Assembly (NCBI GenBank): GCA_027494035.1 | Contig: JAOSJQ010000001.1 | Coordinates: forward strand, 3,534,001-3,598,000 | Length of the DNA: 64,000 bases | Direction of reading: 5' to 3' | Source of the DNA: UTCFX2 sp002050125 | GTDB taxonomy: Bacteria > Chloroflexota > Anaerolineae > Anaerolineales > UBA4823 | In this document: positions 17,002 through 26,258 of the stretch, in pieces | Position numbering within the stretch: position 1 is the first letter of the stretch | Layout of the letters: each line of letters begins with the position of its first letter | Program-made: the position numbers and the translations under genes | Notes under the pieces: model-generated | Told to the model about the DNA's origin: nothing | What the model saw: only the letters and a program-made list of their open reading frames with translations | Database searches by the model: none

Positions 17002-18990
17002 CTAATCAACCGGGCGATCCATCCAATCCACAGTTGCCACCGCGTAGGGCAAGAGATTCAACGCTATCTCGCCGGTGGTTTTTGGTATGTTCCTCCAAGC
17101 GCCTGACCGGTATGCCGCGGGGTCAAACAGAGCCTGACCCGCGTTTGTTTCATCCATATGTCGCACAGCTGCACCCGCCGGTACGCCCCGCAGCCTGACC
17201 GTCTGGCGCTGAGATGAATGGCTGGCGACCACTAACCTGCGCCGGTTCCCCTGCGTCAACCCCAAGGCGCTTACCAGCAGCGGATGCGAGGGACGAACAG
17301 AAAAAACCTCACCGCCTGCGAACTCACCCACGTCTGCGAAAATGTGATAAACCGGGAACACCTGACCCGCATGAGAAGGAAACCGGGCAGGCAGGCGGGG
17401 TTCTTCTTGGGTTGCCATCACCCCGCGCCATCCGGTCGTTTCGTAGTAAGTCGCCCTCTTCACACCCGCGCGGGTCAATGCAGCGAGGCTGCCAACCGTC
17501 CATCCGGCTGTAAATAATGAGAGTTGGCGCCGATCAACTGCGGCTGGCAATTGGTCCGGCGGGGGTTGTGAAACCTGGCTTGAAGCATAGACATTGAGGC
17601 GCGGTTTAAGCGTCACCGGGCTGACTGCCACCGGCAGCCCGCCGGCGCTGTGCCGCGCGCTCTCAACCGCGCTGCTTTGAGCCAGAAGTGTCTCGATTAT
17701 TGAAGCGTTATCGAAGGCGTGGATTTGCGGGGAGATTGAAAAACACACACCGTCCACTTCCTCCAACGGAGGCATGGAACGCAGCATGAAGATGAGGTCC
17801 CAATTCGTGCCGGCGAACAATGGAACTTCAGGAAAGAGCGGACTGAGGGTCGCCCGACAGATACTGACAGCTGCTTCGATTGGCGACCCGCCCGCAAATA
17901 TCTCGCGCCTTGGATAAACCATCCAAGCGTTCACCCTGGCTTGCAGTCGCTGCAACACCCGTTCGGCTTCCTCTACAGCCGCCCGGGCCGCTGCGTCGGG
18001 CGCCAACGCGAATTCAAGACCAAGACCCAAATCATGCGCCTGGCGGGACTGACGCTCCAGAGTTGCAACCCAATCGGGATCGGATAAGTCGACATCTACC
18101 CGCAAGTGTGCGAGGCGCAGGAGGCACAGGCGCTGAATCTCGACGTCCGAAAGCGGCTGATCAGCGCTGTCTGCCCCCAGCCCAAGCGCCGGCAGAGGAA
18201 CCCGCGAATCGGGGTGGAACTCTACAATCACATCCTGCGTGTCGTCAGCAGGAAAAAAGTAAGCCGCCGAAGCCTCTTTATGCAGCGAAAGGTGGATTGA
18301 TTGGCGGATGCGAGTGCCTTTTTCGATCTGAACCGGGTAAGGCAGGCGGAGCGGGGTACAGAAAGACTTGAAAGACGCATCGGTCCAGTTGCGCTGGTCT
18401 TCCATTTCGAAGATATCGCCTTGAAAGCGCACCTCAACCTGCACACCCGGAAGGACTGCGTAGTTAACCGCCCGCATCTCCGCAAAAGGCTGCAAGGGTT
18501 GGCTGGGATTGATGAACTGCGGGAACACGGCTTCTTCGTGAGAGCCATCAACATGCTGGACAACGGCTGCGGAACCCGCTAATTCGGCTGGATGCAAGAC
18601 GCAAAAGCCAATCCGGTTGCGCCAGAAGGTGCGGCGTGCAAGCCCATCCATGCTAAAGGACAATTCTCCATTCGCGCTGCCGGAGATGACGCCGGTCCAG
18701 ACAAAGTCAATCTCGCCTTCAATATGAGCGGCATTAAAAGATACGCTAAAGCTTTCATCATTCTGTTCGATTTTCAGATCGGAGAAATGTGGCTCCACGG
18801 TGCCCCAATTGCGATCGCGCACCGCCATATAAATCCGCCGCAAGAGAACCGCGTATCCGATCCGTATTTCACGTAGGTCACCTTCTCCCAGGATCGCTGA
18901 AAGCGGTCCGGCGCGCAGGACGCGCGGCTGAGGCAGTTCTTCATCGCGCCCGTAGTACAAAATCCGAGTGGGTATCAACGGGGCGCTCAT
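17002..18990 (-). CDS. apnL: Probable D-apionate lactonase-family protein
   Basis: This is a 662-residue cytosolic protein with no signal peptide. The N-terminal region (LRAGPLSAILGEGDLREIRI, then LRRIYMAVRDRNWGTVEPHF) and the whole-length pattern match what I remember of the ApnL D-apionate lactonase family, whose members open the lactone made by D-apiose dehydrogenase. The central part (about residues 280-480) looks like a TIM-barrel-type domain. It is the last gene of the long minus-strand carbohydrate run and overlaps the SDR gene by ATGA. A Gfo/Idh/MocA dehydrogenase and a split transketolase occur in the same run, as in known apiose loci. The family call rests on memory of the sequence pattern, so the substrate remains an inference. 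Confidence 0.6.
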   Translation of the reverse strand: MSAPLIPTRILYYGRDEELPQPRVLRAGPLSAILGEGDLREIRIGYAVLLRRIYMAVRDRNWGTVEPHFSDLKIEQNDESFSVSFNAAHIEGEIDFVWTGVISGSANGELSFSMDGLARRTFWRNRIGFCVLHPAELAGSAAVVQHVDGSHEEAVFPQFINPSQPLQPFAEMRAVNYAVLPGVQVEVRFQGDIFEMEDQRNWTDASFKSFCTPLRLPYPVQIEKGTRIRQSIHLSLHKEASAAYFFPADDTQDVIVEFHPDSRVPLPALGLGADSADQPLSDVEIQRLCLLRLAHLRVDVDLSDPDWVATLERQSRQAHDLGLGLEFALAPDAAARAAVEEAERVLQRLQARVNAWMVYPRREIFAGGSPIEAAVSICRATLSPLFPEVPLFAGTNWDLIFMLRSMPPLEEVDGVCFSISPQIHAFDNASIIETLLAQSSAVESARHSAGGLPVAVSPVTLKPRLNVYASSQVSQPPPDQLPAAVDRRQLSLFTAGWTVGSLAALTRAGVKRATYYETTGWRGVMATQEEPRLPARFPSHAGQVFPVYHIFADVGEFAGGEVFSVRPSHPLLVSALGLTQGNRRRLVVASHSSQRQTVRLRGVPAGAAVRHMDETNAGQALFDPAAYRSGAWRNIPKTTGEIALNLLPYAVATVDWMDRPVD

Positions 18991-19763
18991 GGCTTCACCA
19001 TCAGCGGATGATACAGGCTTTGGGCGCCATCCACCGCCACCACTTGACCGGTGACATGGGCAGCCTCTTCCGAGGCAAAATAACCCACCAGATTGGCGTG
19101 ATCTTCCTCTTGCGCCATGTGACCCGCCGGGATCAGCGCTACCATCGCATCCAGATCCAGCCCGCGTTCAACTGCCGATTTGCTGAGCATCTCGGTCCAG
19201 GTCATCCCCGGGCAAATACAGTTGACCGTGATACCGTCTGGGGCAAGTTCAACCGCCAGGCAGCGGGTGAAATGGATCGTGGCGGCTTTGGCGGCGCAGT
19301 ATCCGATTTGCCCGGTGCGCACGATCAGCCCAGCGATAGACGCGATGTTGATGATCCGGCCGCGCTTGCGCGGAAGCATCGCGCGAATAGCCGCCTGTGA
19401 GCAGAGAAATACCCCTTTGGCGTCCACGTCAAAAGCCCGGTCCCAGGCTTCTTCCGGCAAGCTCACTGTAGGCCCGGTGGTCAAGACGCCGGCGTTGTTG
19501 ACCAACAGCCAAAGCGGACCCAGTTCCCTTTCTACGCGCTCAAACATTGCGCTCACCTGGTTGACATCCGAAACGCTGGCGGGAATTGCTATCGCTGGTC
19601 GCCCTATCTGTTCGATTTCGCGGGCGGCGGATTGCGCCAATTCAAGATCAATATCGTTGATGGCGATAGACATCCCGCGCTGAGCCAGCTTTTTCGATAT
19701 GGCTCGCCCGATACCACGCCCTGCGCCGGTGATCAAGGCAACTTTATCTTGCAGGCTGTTCAT
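18987..19763 (-). CDS. SDR-family NAD(P)-dependent oxidoreductase
   Basis: This 258-residue classical short-chain dehydrogenase/reductase has the cofactor motif TGAGRGIG near residue 12, NNAG near 90, the catalytic Ser in NIASIAG, and the catalytic pair Y-X3-K in IGYCAAK. The Asp-containing turn NDIDLE after the second strand favours NAD over NADP. The ATG at 19763 was preferred to the TTG three codons upstream because of its distance from GGAAAGG. It lies between the transketolase pair and the lactonase, and probably oxidises or reduces a sugar or polyol intermediate of the same pathway. The substrate cannot be read from sequence. Confidence 0.88.
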   Translation of the reverse strand: MNSLQDKVALITGAGRGIGRAISKKLAQRGMSIAINDIDLELAQSAAREIEQIGRPAIAIPASVSDVNQVSAMFERVERELGPLWLLVNNAGVLTTGPTVSLPEEAWDRAFDVDAKGVFLCSQAAIRAMLPRKRGRIINIASIAGLIVRTGQIGYCAAKAATIHFTRCLAVELAPDGITVNCICPGMTWTEMLSKSAVERGLDLDAMVALIPAGHMAQEEDHANLVGYFASEEAAHVTGQVVAVDGAQSLYHPLMVKP

Positions 19764-19840
19764 AATAGACAATCCTTTCCTTCGAGCGAAACAAATCCTT
19801 CTCTACACACCGGGTTTCGCTTCATGTCTGGATGAGCGCA

Positions 19841-20809
19841 TCAACCCGGTCTTCGCCCGCCTTTCAACGAAAGCGCACACCTGGCGGCTTCAACAATGTT
19901 CTCCACCGACATCCCGTAACGGTCGAGCAGGTCTAGATAGGGGCCGCTTTCGGCAAATGTATCGTTGATTCCCACCCGGACGACTGGCACAGGCGCTGCG
20001 CCAGCGGTCACTTCGGCAACCGCAGCCCCCAGACCGCCGATCGTCGAGTGTTCTTCGGCGGTTACCAGCGCCCCGGTTTCCCGCGCGGCCTGGAGGATGA
20101 GGTCACGATCTAAAGGTTTTAATGTATGGATTTCGATCACGCGTGCAGAAATACTTTCATCCGCTTCCAATCGTTGGGCAGCTTCCAGACAGCGGTGAAG
20201 CAGCATTCCCGTGCCAATCAGGGTCACATCGCCGCCCTTCCGTATGACCATTCCCTTGCTGATCTCGGGTGAATAGGTTTCATCGAACAAAACTGGAACC
20301 TCATTACGATTCAGCCGAAAATACACCGGTCCGGGCCAGGCAGCCACTTGTGGCAGCAGACGCTCAACCGCCACCGCATCCGCTGGGACAACCACCGTCA
20401 TGCCCGGCAGGCTGCGCAGGGCTGCCAGATCGGTAATCGCGTGATGGGTCGGACCATCAAAAGAATCAGACAAACCTGCATAGGCTCCCATCAGCTTCAC
20501 GTTCGCCCCGCCGTAACACAGGTGAGTGCGGATCATTTCCAGCGCCCGCGTAGCAAACAGGAACGCAAACGTATTGGCAAAAGGAACCTTGCCCGCATAA
20601 GCCAGACCAGCTGCCACATCGACCAACGCTTGCTCGGCAATTCCGACGTTGTAAAAACGATCCGGGAAGGCTTCCGCGAACATCGCGCTGAAGTCAGAAT
20701 TAGACACATCTGCGGAAAGGACGACAACGTCTGGGTTTTGTTCACCCAGGCGGACCAGCGCCTGACCATATGCCTGGCGCATTAAACTCCAGGTGAGCGG
20801 CGCCTTCAT
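19841..20809 (-). CDS. Transketolase, C-terminal half (separate subunit)
   Basis: This 322-residue protein carries the pyrimidine-binding and C-terminal transketolase domains. It has FAEAFPDRFYNVGIAEQALV, with the catalytic Glu that activates TPP, and the C-terminal swivel domain ARETGALVTAEEHSTIGGLG. GGAGG precedes the ATG, which overlaps the stop of the N-terminal subunit gene (ATGA). Split transketolases occur in archaea, Chloroflexi and many sugar loci, including the apulose-4-phosphate transketolase AptA/AptB. The nearby lactonase-like gene makes an AptB-like role worth testing. A general pentose or dihydroxyacetone transfer role is equally possible on sequence alone. Confidence 0.88.
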   Translation of the reverse strand: MKAPLTWSLMRQAYGQALVRLGEQNPDVVVLSADVSNSDFSAMFAEAFPDRFYNVGIAEQALVDVAAGLAYAGKVPFANTFAFLFATRALEMIRTHLCYGGANVKLMGAYAGLSDSFDGPTHHAITDLAALRSLPGMTVVVPADAVAVERLLPQVAAWPGPVYFRLNRNEVPVLFDETYSPEISKGMVIRKGGDVTLIGTGMLLHRCLEAAQRLEADESISARVIEIHTLKPLDRDLILQAARETGALVTAEEHSTIGGLGAAVAEVTAGAAPVPVVRVGINDTFAESGPYLDLLDRYGMSVENIVEAARCALSLKGGRRPG

Positions 20810-21681
20810 GATAGACCTCCTTCAAGCTCAGCCAGCGCTTGCCTGTATTGTGTCTCATTTGGAGGCTGCCCATGCCAGCGATGGTCGTATTCCATGAAGC
20901 TCACTCCCTTACCTTTAGTCGTACGGGCGATCACAATGCTGGGTTGAGCGTGCACCTCGTCTGCCCGGTCGAGGGCTGCCAGAATCTCTGCCACGTTGTG
21001 CCCGTGGATCTCCTGAACATGCCATCCAAAGGACTTCCACTTTTCAGCCAAATCCCTCGTAGGCAGCACGTCAGCGGTCGCGCCGGTCTGCTGGATCCCG
21101 TTGCAATCGAGAACTGCCGTCAGGTTGCCCAAGCGGTACTTGGATGCCGCTAATGCGCCTTCCCAAACCACTCCGGCGTTGATTTCGCCGTCGCCGAGCA
21201 GCACATATACCCTTGCCTCAGCTGCACGCGCGGACGGCGCGCTTTTGGAGGATGGTTTGTTCGCGGCGCGCAACGCCAGCGCGGTACCGACACCGATTGC
21301 CACGCCATGCCCCAACGGTCCAGCGGATATTTCGACGCCTGGGCATTTGAGCCGGTCGGGATGTCCTTGCAGACGGCTGTTGAGCTGTCGAAATGTCTGC
21401 AATTCTTCGACCGGAAAAAAGCCGCGGCGTGCCAGAGCGGCGTAAAGAACTGCGCAGGCGTGTCCTTTGGATAGCAAAAACCGGTCACGCTCGGACCAGT
21501 CGGGGCGCGCCGGGTCAATCCGCAGGTGATGAAAATAGAACGCTGCAACGAGTTCAGCCGCCGAGAACGCCCCACCGATGTGACCGGTCTGCCCCGCATA
21601 CACCATTTGCAAAACGTCTATGCGAAGCTGCTGTGCGAGCCGAGATATGCTTTCGACAAGCGCCTCTGAGTGATAATGCAC
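20806..21681 (-). CDS. Transketolase, N-terminal half (separate subunit)
   Basis: This 291-residue protein holds the TPP diphosphate-binding domain: HIGGAFSAAELVAAFYFHHL, then SKGHACAVLYAALA, and the TPP motif GDGEINAGVVWEG followed by the Asn in LDCNGIQ. A GTG at 21681 was chosen as the start because AAAGGAGG lies six bases before it; the TTG at 21687 overlaps that site. It is coupled to the C-terminal subunit gene by a 4-base overlap. Together the two would form one active transketolase that moves two-carbon units between sugar phosphates. Confidence 0.88.
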   Translation of the reverse strand: MHYHSEALVESISRLAQQLRIDVLQMVYAGQTGHIGGAFSAAELVAAFYFHHLRIDPARPDWSERDRFLLSKGHACAVLYAALARRGFFPVEELQTFRQLNSRLQGHPDRLKCPGVEISAGPLGHGVAIGVGTALALRAANKPSSKSAPSARAAEARVYVLLGDGEINAGVVWEGALAASKYRLGNLTAVLDCNGIQQTGATADVLPTRDLAEKWKSFGWHVQEIHGHNVAEILAALDRADEVHAQPSIVIARTTKGKGVSFMEYDHRWHGQPPNETQYRQALAELEGGLS

Positions 21682-21709
21682 GCGCAACCTCCTTTAAACC
21701 CTTTGTTAA

Positions 21710-22990
21710 TTATTCAGAATGTTGGCATAACACAGGAATCGTCTGCGGTCCCTCGGGCAGGACGCAAATCGTGGCGGCAGCGCCGATGCGAGTGACCAGC
21801 TCTTGCAGCGTTTCTTCGACGGACCTTATAGGAACCAACAAAGCCTCGCGCACCTGTTCGGGGGACAAATACTCGCTGTATAGAAAAACATCCGCTTTCA
21901 TGAGGATTTGCGCCTGGACCTGCGCCTGCCATTGCTCCAGCTTTGGCGGCTTCCAATTGGGAAGCTGCGCAAGGATTGCGGCTGGGCTGCCAGCCTCATG
22001 CAGGATCTGGCTGTACATGCTGCCATCCGGAACGCCGTCGCGGCATTCGGCTGCGATGACAATCGCCCCGCCCGGCTTGACAACCCTTGCCGCCGCGCTC
22101 ATCCCCTTGACTGCCTGGTACAGGTTGCGATCAAGTGGAAAGCCCGAGTTGGTTGTGACAACAATGTCGAAGGGATCCGACACTTCCACAATTGCCGTGC
22201 GGCGAACATGCGCTACGCCCGCGGAATACGCCAGATCCAGGTCTCCTGCAAATACGCCGGTGATCTGTTTGTCGCGATTGAGCGTGATATTGAGCAGAAA
22301 AATGCTCCCCGCAGCGCGCGCCGCCGTTCGAGTTTCCTCCCAGATCGGATTTCTCCGAGTGACATCCCAGGTTGCCGAAGGGTGAGCGACATAGTCAGCG
22401 GAGTGGTTGTTTAAGATCGTCTCCAACCCCGCCATCCCCGGCATGATCGCCTTTCCGCCGCCCGAGTATCCAGCAAAGAAATGCGGCTCGATGAACCCGG
22501 TCAGGATCTTGAGATCACACTCAATCAACTGGCGATTGATCCACAAACGCCGCCCGGGCGCTGACTCGCCGATCTCCACCTGGGTGGAACGATCGAACGC
22601 GTCATTTTGTACGATCGCGTATGTATCCCTTATTCCCGGTCCCAGCAGGCTGTCCAGTTCATCCATTGTCGCTGGGCGATGGCTTCCGAGTGCAATAAAG
22701 ATGATGATCTGGCTTGGATCGGCTTGGTTCAGCTCGTCAATTATGCAGCGTAACAGCAAGGGGGTTGGCGTGGCACGCGTGATATCGTTGACGATGATCC
22801 CCACGCGTCCTTTCGACGGTACCAGGTCCTTAAGGGGAGGCAGCCCCACTGGATGACGCAGCGCATCGGTGACCGCGCGTTGTTCATCGGGCAACCTGGG
22901 AATATAAATCGGCTCGATCACTCTTACATTGCACGAATCAGCGAACCGAACCGGTAAGCCCCCTTCTCCGTATGCCAGGCGAACTTCCAT
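21710..22990 (-). CDS. LarA-like (DUF2088) nickel-pincer racemase/epimerase homologue
   Basis: This 426-residue protein belongs to the LarA superfamily. Typical segments are IVNDITRATPTPLLL, ALGSHRPATMDEL and LTGFIEPHFFAGYSGGGKAI, containing the conserved His and Lys residues that bind the nickel-pincer nucleotide cofactor. LarA itself racemises lactate; other family members act on different 2-hydroxy acids, including sugar acids. The maturation genes larB, larC and larE are not in this window and must be elsewhere if the cofactor is used. Its place between the 2-oxoacid dehydrogenase E2 and transketolase genes suggests epimerisation of a sugar-derived hydroxy acid. This is an inference. Confidence 0.8.
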   Translation of the reverse strand: MEVRLAYGEGGLPVRFADSCNVRVIEPIYIPRLPDEQRAVTDALRHPVGLPPLKDLVPSKGRVGIIVNDITRATPTPLLLRCIIDELNQADPSQIIIFIALGSHRPATMDELDSLLGPGIRDTYAIVQNDAFDRSTQVEIGESAPGRRLWINRQLIECDLKILTGFIEPHFFAGYSGGGKAIMPGMAGLETILNNHSADYVAHPSATWDVTRRNPIWEETRTAARAAGSIFLLNITLNRDKQITGVFAGDLDLAYSAGVAHVRRTAIVEVSDPFDIVVTTNSGFPLDRNLYQAVKGMSAAARVVKPGGAIVIAAECRDGVPDGSMYSQILHEAGSPAAILAQLPNWKPPKLEQWQAQVQAQILMKADVFLYSEYLSPEQVREALLVPIRSVEETLQELVTRIGAAATICVLPEGPQTIPVLCQHSE

Positions 22991-23087
22991 ACCTCACCTC
23001 ACTTCAGGTTGTGAAACAGTTTTAAACCGATCGTTGATACTTCATGCAGTTCACGTGAGAGTGTTTTCACAACAGCAAATTCAACCA

Positions 23088-24312
23088 TCACCCGCTCTCT
23101 GTTTCGCCTCGATCCAGGAGACCCTGCGGGGTTTCCAGCAGAACTTTGAGGTCCGCCAGAAAGCGCGCGGCGCCCGCGCCATCCACCGCACGATGATCGG
23201 ACGACAGGCTGAGGACAAAATGTGGAACCCACCCCACCGCGCCATTCAGCAAACGAACAGGCTCGTCAGACACTTGCCCGACCGCCAAAATCGCCACCTG
23301 CGGCGGGTTAATGATCGCCTGGAACATATCCACACCCAGCATTCCCAGGTTGCTGATCGTAAACGTGCCGCCGGCTAAATCTTGTGGCGCCAGTCTTCCC
23401 TCGGAAGCCTTCCGTTGCAGCGCGCGCAAACTTGTGGTGAGTTCGGACAGGCGCAACCGGTCAGCCTGAGCAATCACCGGGGCAACCAGACCGCTTGGGG
23501 TGTCGATCGCAACGGCAAGGTTGATCTCGGACAGCAAGCGCAGACCGTCTTGCTCCACCCCGGACATTCAGGCGCGGATGCATCCGTAAAGCGCGGGCGG
23601 TTGCCCGGATCAGCAGCACCGTCAAGCTCAGCCGCTCGCCGGTTTCCGCCTGTACCACCGGGCGCGCCTGTTCCAACTGCTGCAACAAGCTGCTGGCATC
23701 GACCTTGAGCTGCAAATAGAAATGCGGGATCGTTTGAACGCTTTCCAACATGCGCTGCCCGGTCAAGCGCCACGCCGTGGTAAATCGCTCCAGCGATCCG
23801 TCTTCCGCTTCCGCTGGCAGGTGGGCGCCCCGCTCCGCTGCCCGCCGGACATCTTCATCGCGAATCGTACCGCCCGGTCCGCTGCCAGCGATGATGGATA
23901 GGTCAATGCCCAACTCGCGCGCCAGGCGGCGTGCAATTGGCGTAGCGCGGATGGCATCCGCATTTCTCGCCTGAGGTTCAGGTTCTCGTGTTTTAACTTC
24001 GCCGATCTTAGTTTCATCTTGCACCGTGTCGGGGCGATCAGTCTTGGCGAAAAATGCCTCAGGAAGCTTCTCCCCGGGCGCCAAAATCCAGGCGATCGGC
24101 TGCCCGACGGGAACTTCATCGCCCGCTGCAGCCCGGATGCCGCTCAAGATGCCCGAGGCAGCCGCCTGGATTTCCCCCACCGCTTTGTCTGTCTCGATTT
24201 CGACGAGCACGTCATCTTGTTCTACCGAATCGCCGTTATGAAAGAGCCATTGAACAATGCGCCCGGTCTCCATGTGATCTGACATTTTTGGAATATAAAC
24301 TTCTAATGCCAT
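23088..24312 (-). CDS. 2-oxoacid dehydrogenase E2 (dihydrolipoyl acyltransferase), interrupted by one frameshift
   Basis: The N-terminal part (24312 to 23461 frame) has a lipoyl domain with the lipoyl Lys in VEIETDKAVGEI, a linker, a peripheral-subunit-binding domain (ATPIARRLARELGIDLSII) and the start of the catalytic domain. The rest (23567 to 23088 frame) holds INLAVAIDTPSGLVAPVI, FTISNLGMLGVDMFQAII and the active-site motif DHRAVDG. Removing one C from the C4 run at 23558-23561 joins the parts as HPRLNVRVEQDGLRLLSEIN, giving about 407 residues. The frameshift is likely a sequence error. The start overlaps the upstream TIM-barrel gene by 10 bases. E1alpha and E1beta genes lie upstream; no E3 gene is in the window, so the housekeeping E3 would be shared. 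Confidence 0.85.
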
Positions 24313-25154
24313 GCTTGCCTCTGGTCATCCATTTGAGCGATCAGTTTGCGAAGGTGTTGAATGGAATTTTGAGCTGCAGACATCGGGTCAGGCCAGGGTT
24401 GAATCTCCAGGCTGACAAAACCTGGATAATGGATGTCTTCCAGGGCAGAGATGACTCGCTCAAATGGGATCGTCGCGGAGCCGGGCCAACGACGGTTCGA
24501 ATCAGAAAAATGAATATGCCAGGCAACATCCGCCGCCTCATGAAGGCTGGCGATCGGATCTACGTCTTCGCGGAACATGTGATAAGTATCCAGATTTAAA
24601 CCCAGATTGGGGCGATTGACCCGCCGGATCATTTCAAGCCCGTCCTGGGTGGAGTGGATGAAATTGGTCTCTGAACGGCTGATCGGTTCGAGAGCCAGCT
24701 TGACTCCAAAAGACGCAGCCTCGTCGGCAAGTTGCTGCAACGCCTCTTGAAGACAGTCCAGCGTCCTTTGCGGGCGAAGCGGATCGCCCATTCCTCGCGA
24801 GCGACCGATATTAAACATGCCTCCAGGTCCAATGAGCTGCGCCGCAGCCTCGATAAACTCCCGCATTCTGTCAAAAGCCTGCTGGTTGATCTCAGCCGTG
24901 GAAGGAACCAGTTCCAGATGATCCTCAGCAAAAAGGTGACCCGTGCACAAGCCCACCAGGACGAGGTCATTCTCAGCCAGACATTGCTTCAAGGCGGTCT
25001 TATCCAGCAAGCCTGGGCGGCGGCTCATCAACTCGATGCCATCAAAGCCCATTTTTTTCAATTGTAGACAGGCGTTGGCGAGATCACCGCTGAAGGGCGC
25101 CAGCGTTGGCATATTGAGATCGGGAGCCCCGACCATGGATGCAATCCGGATCAT
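24303..25154 (-). CDS. Sugar phosphate isomerase/epimerase-type TIM-barrel protein
   Basis: This 283-residue protein of the xylose isomerase-like/AP-endonuclease-2 TIM-barrel superfamily has LKKMGFDGIELMSRRPG at the second strand and metal-ligand-type segments LALEPISRSE, LGLNLDTYHMF, WHIHFSDSNR and FVSLEIQPW, in which Glu, Asp, His and Glu would bind a divalent metal. Family members include isomerases, epimerases, dehydratases and the 3-oxo-isoapionate decarboxylase type of the apionate pathway. Which applies is not decided by sequence. It is encoded between E1beta (13 bases upstream) and E2 (10-base overlap), so it is firmly part of this operon. Confidence 0.82.
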   Translation of the reverse strand: MIRIASMVGAPDLNMPTLAPFSGDLANACLQLKKMGFDGIELMSRRPGLLDKTALKQCLAENDLVLVGLCTGHLFAEDHLELVPSTAEINQQAFDRMREFIEAAAQLIGPGGMFNIGRSRGMGDPLRPQRTLDCLQEALQQLADEAASFGVKLALEPISRSETNFIHSTQDGLEMIRRVNRPNLGLNLDTYHMFREDVDPIASLHEAADVAWHIHFSDSNRRWPGSATIPFERVISALEDIHYPGFVSLEIQPWPDPMSAAQNSIQHLRKLIAQMDDQRQAWH

Positions 25155-25167
25155 GTTAATACCTCGT

Positions 25168-26244
25168 TTAATACTGCATCAAGTCGCGCGCAGCGGCGAT
25201 CACATCTTCTGTGTCCGGCCACATGCCATTCTCGAGCGAATCGGCAAAGGGGACGGGCGAAAATCTGCCAGCCAGCCGGCGGATAGGCGCCTTTAAATAA
25301 TCAAACGCCTGCTCCATCACAACCATCGCCCACTCTCCGGTCGGTCCATAGGATCGGCAGGCTTCAGCCACCACGAGCGCCCGCCCCGTTTTGCGGACCG
25401 AAGCGCCAATTGTCTCTTCGTCCAATGGACTCACCGTGCGCACGTCTACGACCTCCACGCTGATCCCTTCTTGCTCCAGCGTGCGCGCAGCCAGCATGGC
25501 ATGCCAGACCATATATCCCGAGGCAATAATGGTCACATCGCTCCCCAGCCGCTTAATATCACACTTACCAAACGGCAGGCTGTAGTCTTGTTCTGGCACC
25601 AGACCCCGAAACGAATAAAGCAGTTTGTGCTCCAAAAAGATCACCGGGTTATCGTCGCGAATGGCGGTTTTCATCAAGCCTTTTGCATCATACGGGGTGG
25701 ACGGAAGCGCCACTTTGAGACCGGGAATATGCGCATACCAGACCTCCAAACTCTGAGAGTGTTGCGCCGCGGTGCTTTTTCCGGCTCCACCGCCCTGGGG
25801 CATGCGCAGCACCCAGGGAACTTTGGCTTGCCCACCGGTCATCAGGCGGAGTTTGGCAGCCTGGTTAGCGATCTGATCCATTGCCAACCCTGAAAAATCG
25901 ACAAACATGATCTCGGCTACGGGGCGCATCCCGACCAGCGCCGCGCCGGTCGCGGCTCCGATGATGGTATTTTCCGAGATGGGCGTATTGCGCACCCTTT
26001 CCGCGCCAAACCGGTCGAACAGCGTGCGGGTTACTCCAAAAGCGCCGCCGTGCTTGCCAATATCTTCGCCAAGCAAGAATACCCGCGGGTCACGCTCCAT
26101 CTCTTCGGCTAATGCCTCGCGGATGGCTTCAGCCATGGTCATCTCTTTTGCTGGCACTCCCGCTGGAATCTGCACGATCAAATCCGGCGGCATAACCGGC
26201 GCTTTTGCGCCAAGCGAAACGGCATCACGTGTGAGGTTGGTCAT
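25168..26244 (-). CDS. 2-oxoacid dehydrogenase E1 beta subunit
   Basis: This is the TPP-dependent dehydrogenase beta subunit of the PdhB/AcoB/BkdA2 type, 358 residues. It has LGEDIGKHGGAFGVTR, then VRNTPISENTIIGAATGAAL with the TPP-activating Glu, PWVLRMPQGGGAGKSTAAQH, and the C-terminal domain VVDVRTVSPLDEETI. The ATG at 26244 is preferred because GGAGG lies eight bases upstream; an ATG at 26262 that overlaps the E1alpha stop would put this site inside the gene. With E1alpha and E2 it forms a 2-oxoacid dehydrogenase complex. Closest by eye is the acetoin/branched-chain type, but a sugar-derived 2-oxo acid is likely given the neighbours. Confidence 0.88.
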   Translation of the reverse strand: MTNLTRDAVSLGAKAPVMPPDLIVQIPAGVPAKEMTMAEAIREALAEEMERDPRVFLLGEDIGKHGGAFGVTRTLFDRFGAERVRNTPISENTIIGAATGAALVGMRPVAEIMFVDFSGLAMDQIANQAAKLRLMTGGQAKVPWVLRMPQGGGAGKSTAAQHSQSLEVWYAHIPGLKVALPSTPYDAKGLMKTAIRDDNPVIFLEHKLLYSFRGLVPEQDYSLPFGKCDIKRLGSDVTIIASGYMVWHAMLAARTLEQEGISVEVVDVRTVSPLDEETIGASVRKTGRALVVAEACRSYGPTGEWAMVVMEQAFDYLKAPIRRLAGRFSPVPFADSLENGMWPDTEDVIAAARDLMQY

Positions 26245-26258
26245 GTTCGCTGCCTCCT

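Noticed and set aside
21393..22385. Plus-strand ORF of 330 codons opposite transketolase and the LarA-like gene
   Set aside because: It spans the junction of two real minus-strand genes and has no domain.
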